Assembly: GCF_020526085.1 (NCBI RefSeq)
Contig: NZ_CP084874.1
Location: 2,604,001 to 2,668,000 of the forward strand
Direction: 5' to 3'
Source: Klebsiella africana
Lineage (GTDB): Bacteria; Pseudomonadota; Gammaproteobacteria; Enterobacterales; Enterobacteriaceae
Length of the DNA stretch: 64,000 bases
Part shown: positions 63,031-64,000 of the stretch, piece by piece
Layout: each line of letters begins with the position of its first letter
How positions within the stretch are numbered: the stretch's first letter is position 1
Program-made: the position numbers and the translations under genes
The notes under the pieces: generated by a model
Databases searched by the model: none
The model's input: the letters and a program-made list of their open reading frames with translations, nothing else
What the model was told of the DNA's origin: nothing

Positions 63031-63915
63031 ATGAGGAAAGCTATCAGCGGCGTACTGACCGCCATCGTCACCCCCTTTACCGCCGAGGGCGCGCTTAACC
63101 TGCCAGCGCTACGCCAGCAGGTGCAGCGCCAGATCGCCGCGGGCAACGGTATTTTCTGCGGCGGCACCAACGGCGAGTTTTTTGTCCTCAATGAGGAAGA
63201 GAAGATCGCCGTCGCCAGAACCTGTGTGGAAGAAGCGGCCGGTCGCGTCCCGGTGGTGGCCCATATCGGGGAGGTTTCCACCCGCGAGACTCTCCGGCTG
63301 GGCCAGCAGATCGCCCGCCTCGGGGTTGACGCGGTATCGGCCATTACCCCGTGGTTCGTGCCCTTGAAGCAGGAAGAGCTGATTAACCACTATACGGCGA
63401 TCGCCGACGCGCTGAGCGTCCCGCTTTTTCTTTACAACATTCCCGCCCGCACCGGGAACACCATTGCCCCGGAGACCGCGCGTCAGCTGGCCAGGCACGA
63501 GAATATTGTCGGCATTAAGGATAGCGCCGGCAGCTACGACAGCCTGAAAGGTTTTCTCGACGCGGTGCGCGATATCGACGGTTTCGACGTTCTGAACGGA
63601 CCGGACTCGCTAATCCATCAGGGATTTGTCGACGGCTGTTCGGCGTGCATCTCGGGGCTTGCCAACGTCGCGCCCGCGGAAATTAACGCCATCTGGTCGC
63701 GCTTTCACGCCGGGGATATCGTCGGATCGCGCCAGGCCCAGGAGCAGGTAACGGGCCTGCGCACCGATCTGTATAAAGTGGCGTTCTCGCCTGCGGCGGT
63801 GAAGAAAGCTCTGCAGCTAATGGGTCATGAGGTGGGCGACAGCCGCTACGCGGTGCAGTTCAGTGACCAACAGCTGCAGCAGATTAAAAATATCATTAAC
63901 ACCTACCTTCACTAA
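63031..63915 (+). CDS. DapA-family (class I) aldolase/dehydratase
   Basis: A 294-residue N-acetylneuraminate lyase/DHDPS superfamily protein. The Schiff-base lysine is in VGIKDSAGSYD, the catalytic tyrosine in LYNIPARTGN, and the substrate motif GGTNGEFFVL replaces the usual GTTGE. It is not the lysine-biosynthesis enzyme: context and the altered motif point to a catabolic aldolase that forms or splits a 2-oxo acid, for instance into pyruvate and an aldehyde. It is translated from an AGGAG site after the alcohol dehydrogenase gene. Confidence 0.9.
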   Translation: MRKAISGVLTAIVTPFTAEGALNLPALRQQVQRQIAAGNGIFCGGTNGEFFVLNEEEKIAVARTCVEEAAGRVPVVAHIGEVSTRETLRLGQQIARLGVDAVSAITPWFVPLKQEELINHYTAIADALSVPLFLYNIPARTGNTIAPETARQLARHENIVGIKDSAGSYDSLKGFLDAVRDIDGFDVLNGPDSLIHQGFVDGCSACISGLANVAPAEINAIWSRFHAGDIVGSRQAQEQVTGLRTDLYKVAFSPAAVKKALQLMGHEVGDSRYAVQFSDQQLQQIKNIINTYLH

Positions 63916-64000
63916 TTTACGTATCCGCCCCGGCCTTCACTGGCTGGGGCAAGACCTTGTATTTGCGACGCTACGCGTCGCCAGTAAACAGGAAACGGTT

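Overview
The window looks like a chromosomal segment of a Klebsiella of the K. pneumoniae complex or a close relative. Coding GC is high, genes are packed, and it carries two Klebsiella hallmarks: the hpx purine-oxidation cluster (hpxPQT, hpxO, hpxR, hpxDE) and the aglAB sucrose-isomer PTS pair. From about 47 to 57 kb the order tam - uxaB - dgcF - yneG - glsB - sad - yneJ follows the E. coli terminus region. Two non-coding signals agree: four exact matches to the MatP-binding matS motif (near 5.47, 23.12, 37.67 and 47.08 kb) and one Tus-binding Ter sequence near 49.66 kb. The segment therefore lies in the Ter macrodomain. I see no rRNA, tRNA, CRISPR array, insertion sequence or prophage.

Layout: 0-4.4 kb is a sugar-acid cluster (partial SMP-30 lactonase, MFS carrier, glycerate kinase, CdaR-type regulator). 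4.5-7.2 kb has a beta-hydroxyacid dehydrogenase, a LysR regulator and a TauE/SafE carrier. 7.2-11.1 kb is a GntR regulator with divergent aglA-aglB. 11.8-13.7 kb pairs a sugar porter with a stand-alone mannitol-type PTS EIIA. 14-19 kb holds two small membrane proteins, a Fur-box-preceded IroE-like esterase, a PAS-GGDEF-EAL protein, and a ParD-like gene overlapping a second methionine aminopeptidase. 19.4-24.9 kb is a chaperone-usher fimbrial operon with a divergent, very short pilin-like gene. digH and the hipBA persistence module follow, hipBA behind four evenly spaced HipB operators.

28.2-35 kb is the hpx cluster: HpxDE oxidises hypoxanthine, HpxO hydroxylates urate, and HpxT and HpxQ convert 5-hydroxyisourate to allantoin, with HpxP as permease. 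Recognisable sites include an NtrC site and a sigma-54 promoter before hpxP and an HpxR site between hpxR and hpxD. A NepI-like exporter and an AraC regulator adjoin it. 39-42.4 kb is an unusual operon joining an isopenicillin-N-synthase-like oxygenase to a MetQNI-type ABC importer whose ATPase lacks the methionine-sensing domain.

57.7-63.9 kb is a catabolic locus: a lactate-dehydrogenase-like enzyme with an altered specificity residue, then dtnK-pdxA2-deoR divergent from an iron alcohol dehydrogenase and a DapA-like aldolase, with a near-identical inverted pair of operator-like sequences in the shared promoter region. This last locus and the oxygenase/MetQNI operon are the best candidates for incompletely described systems.
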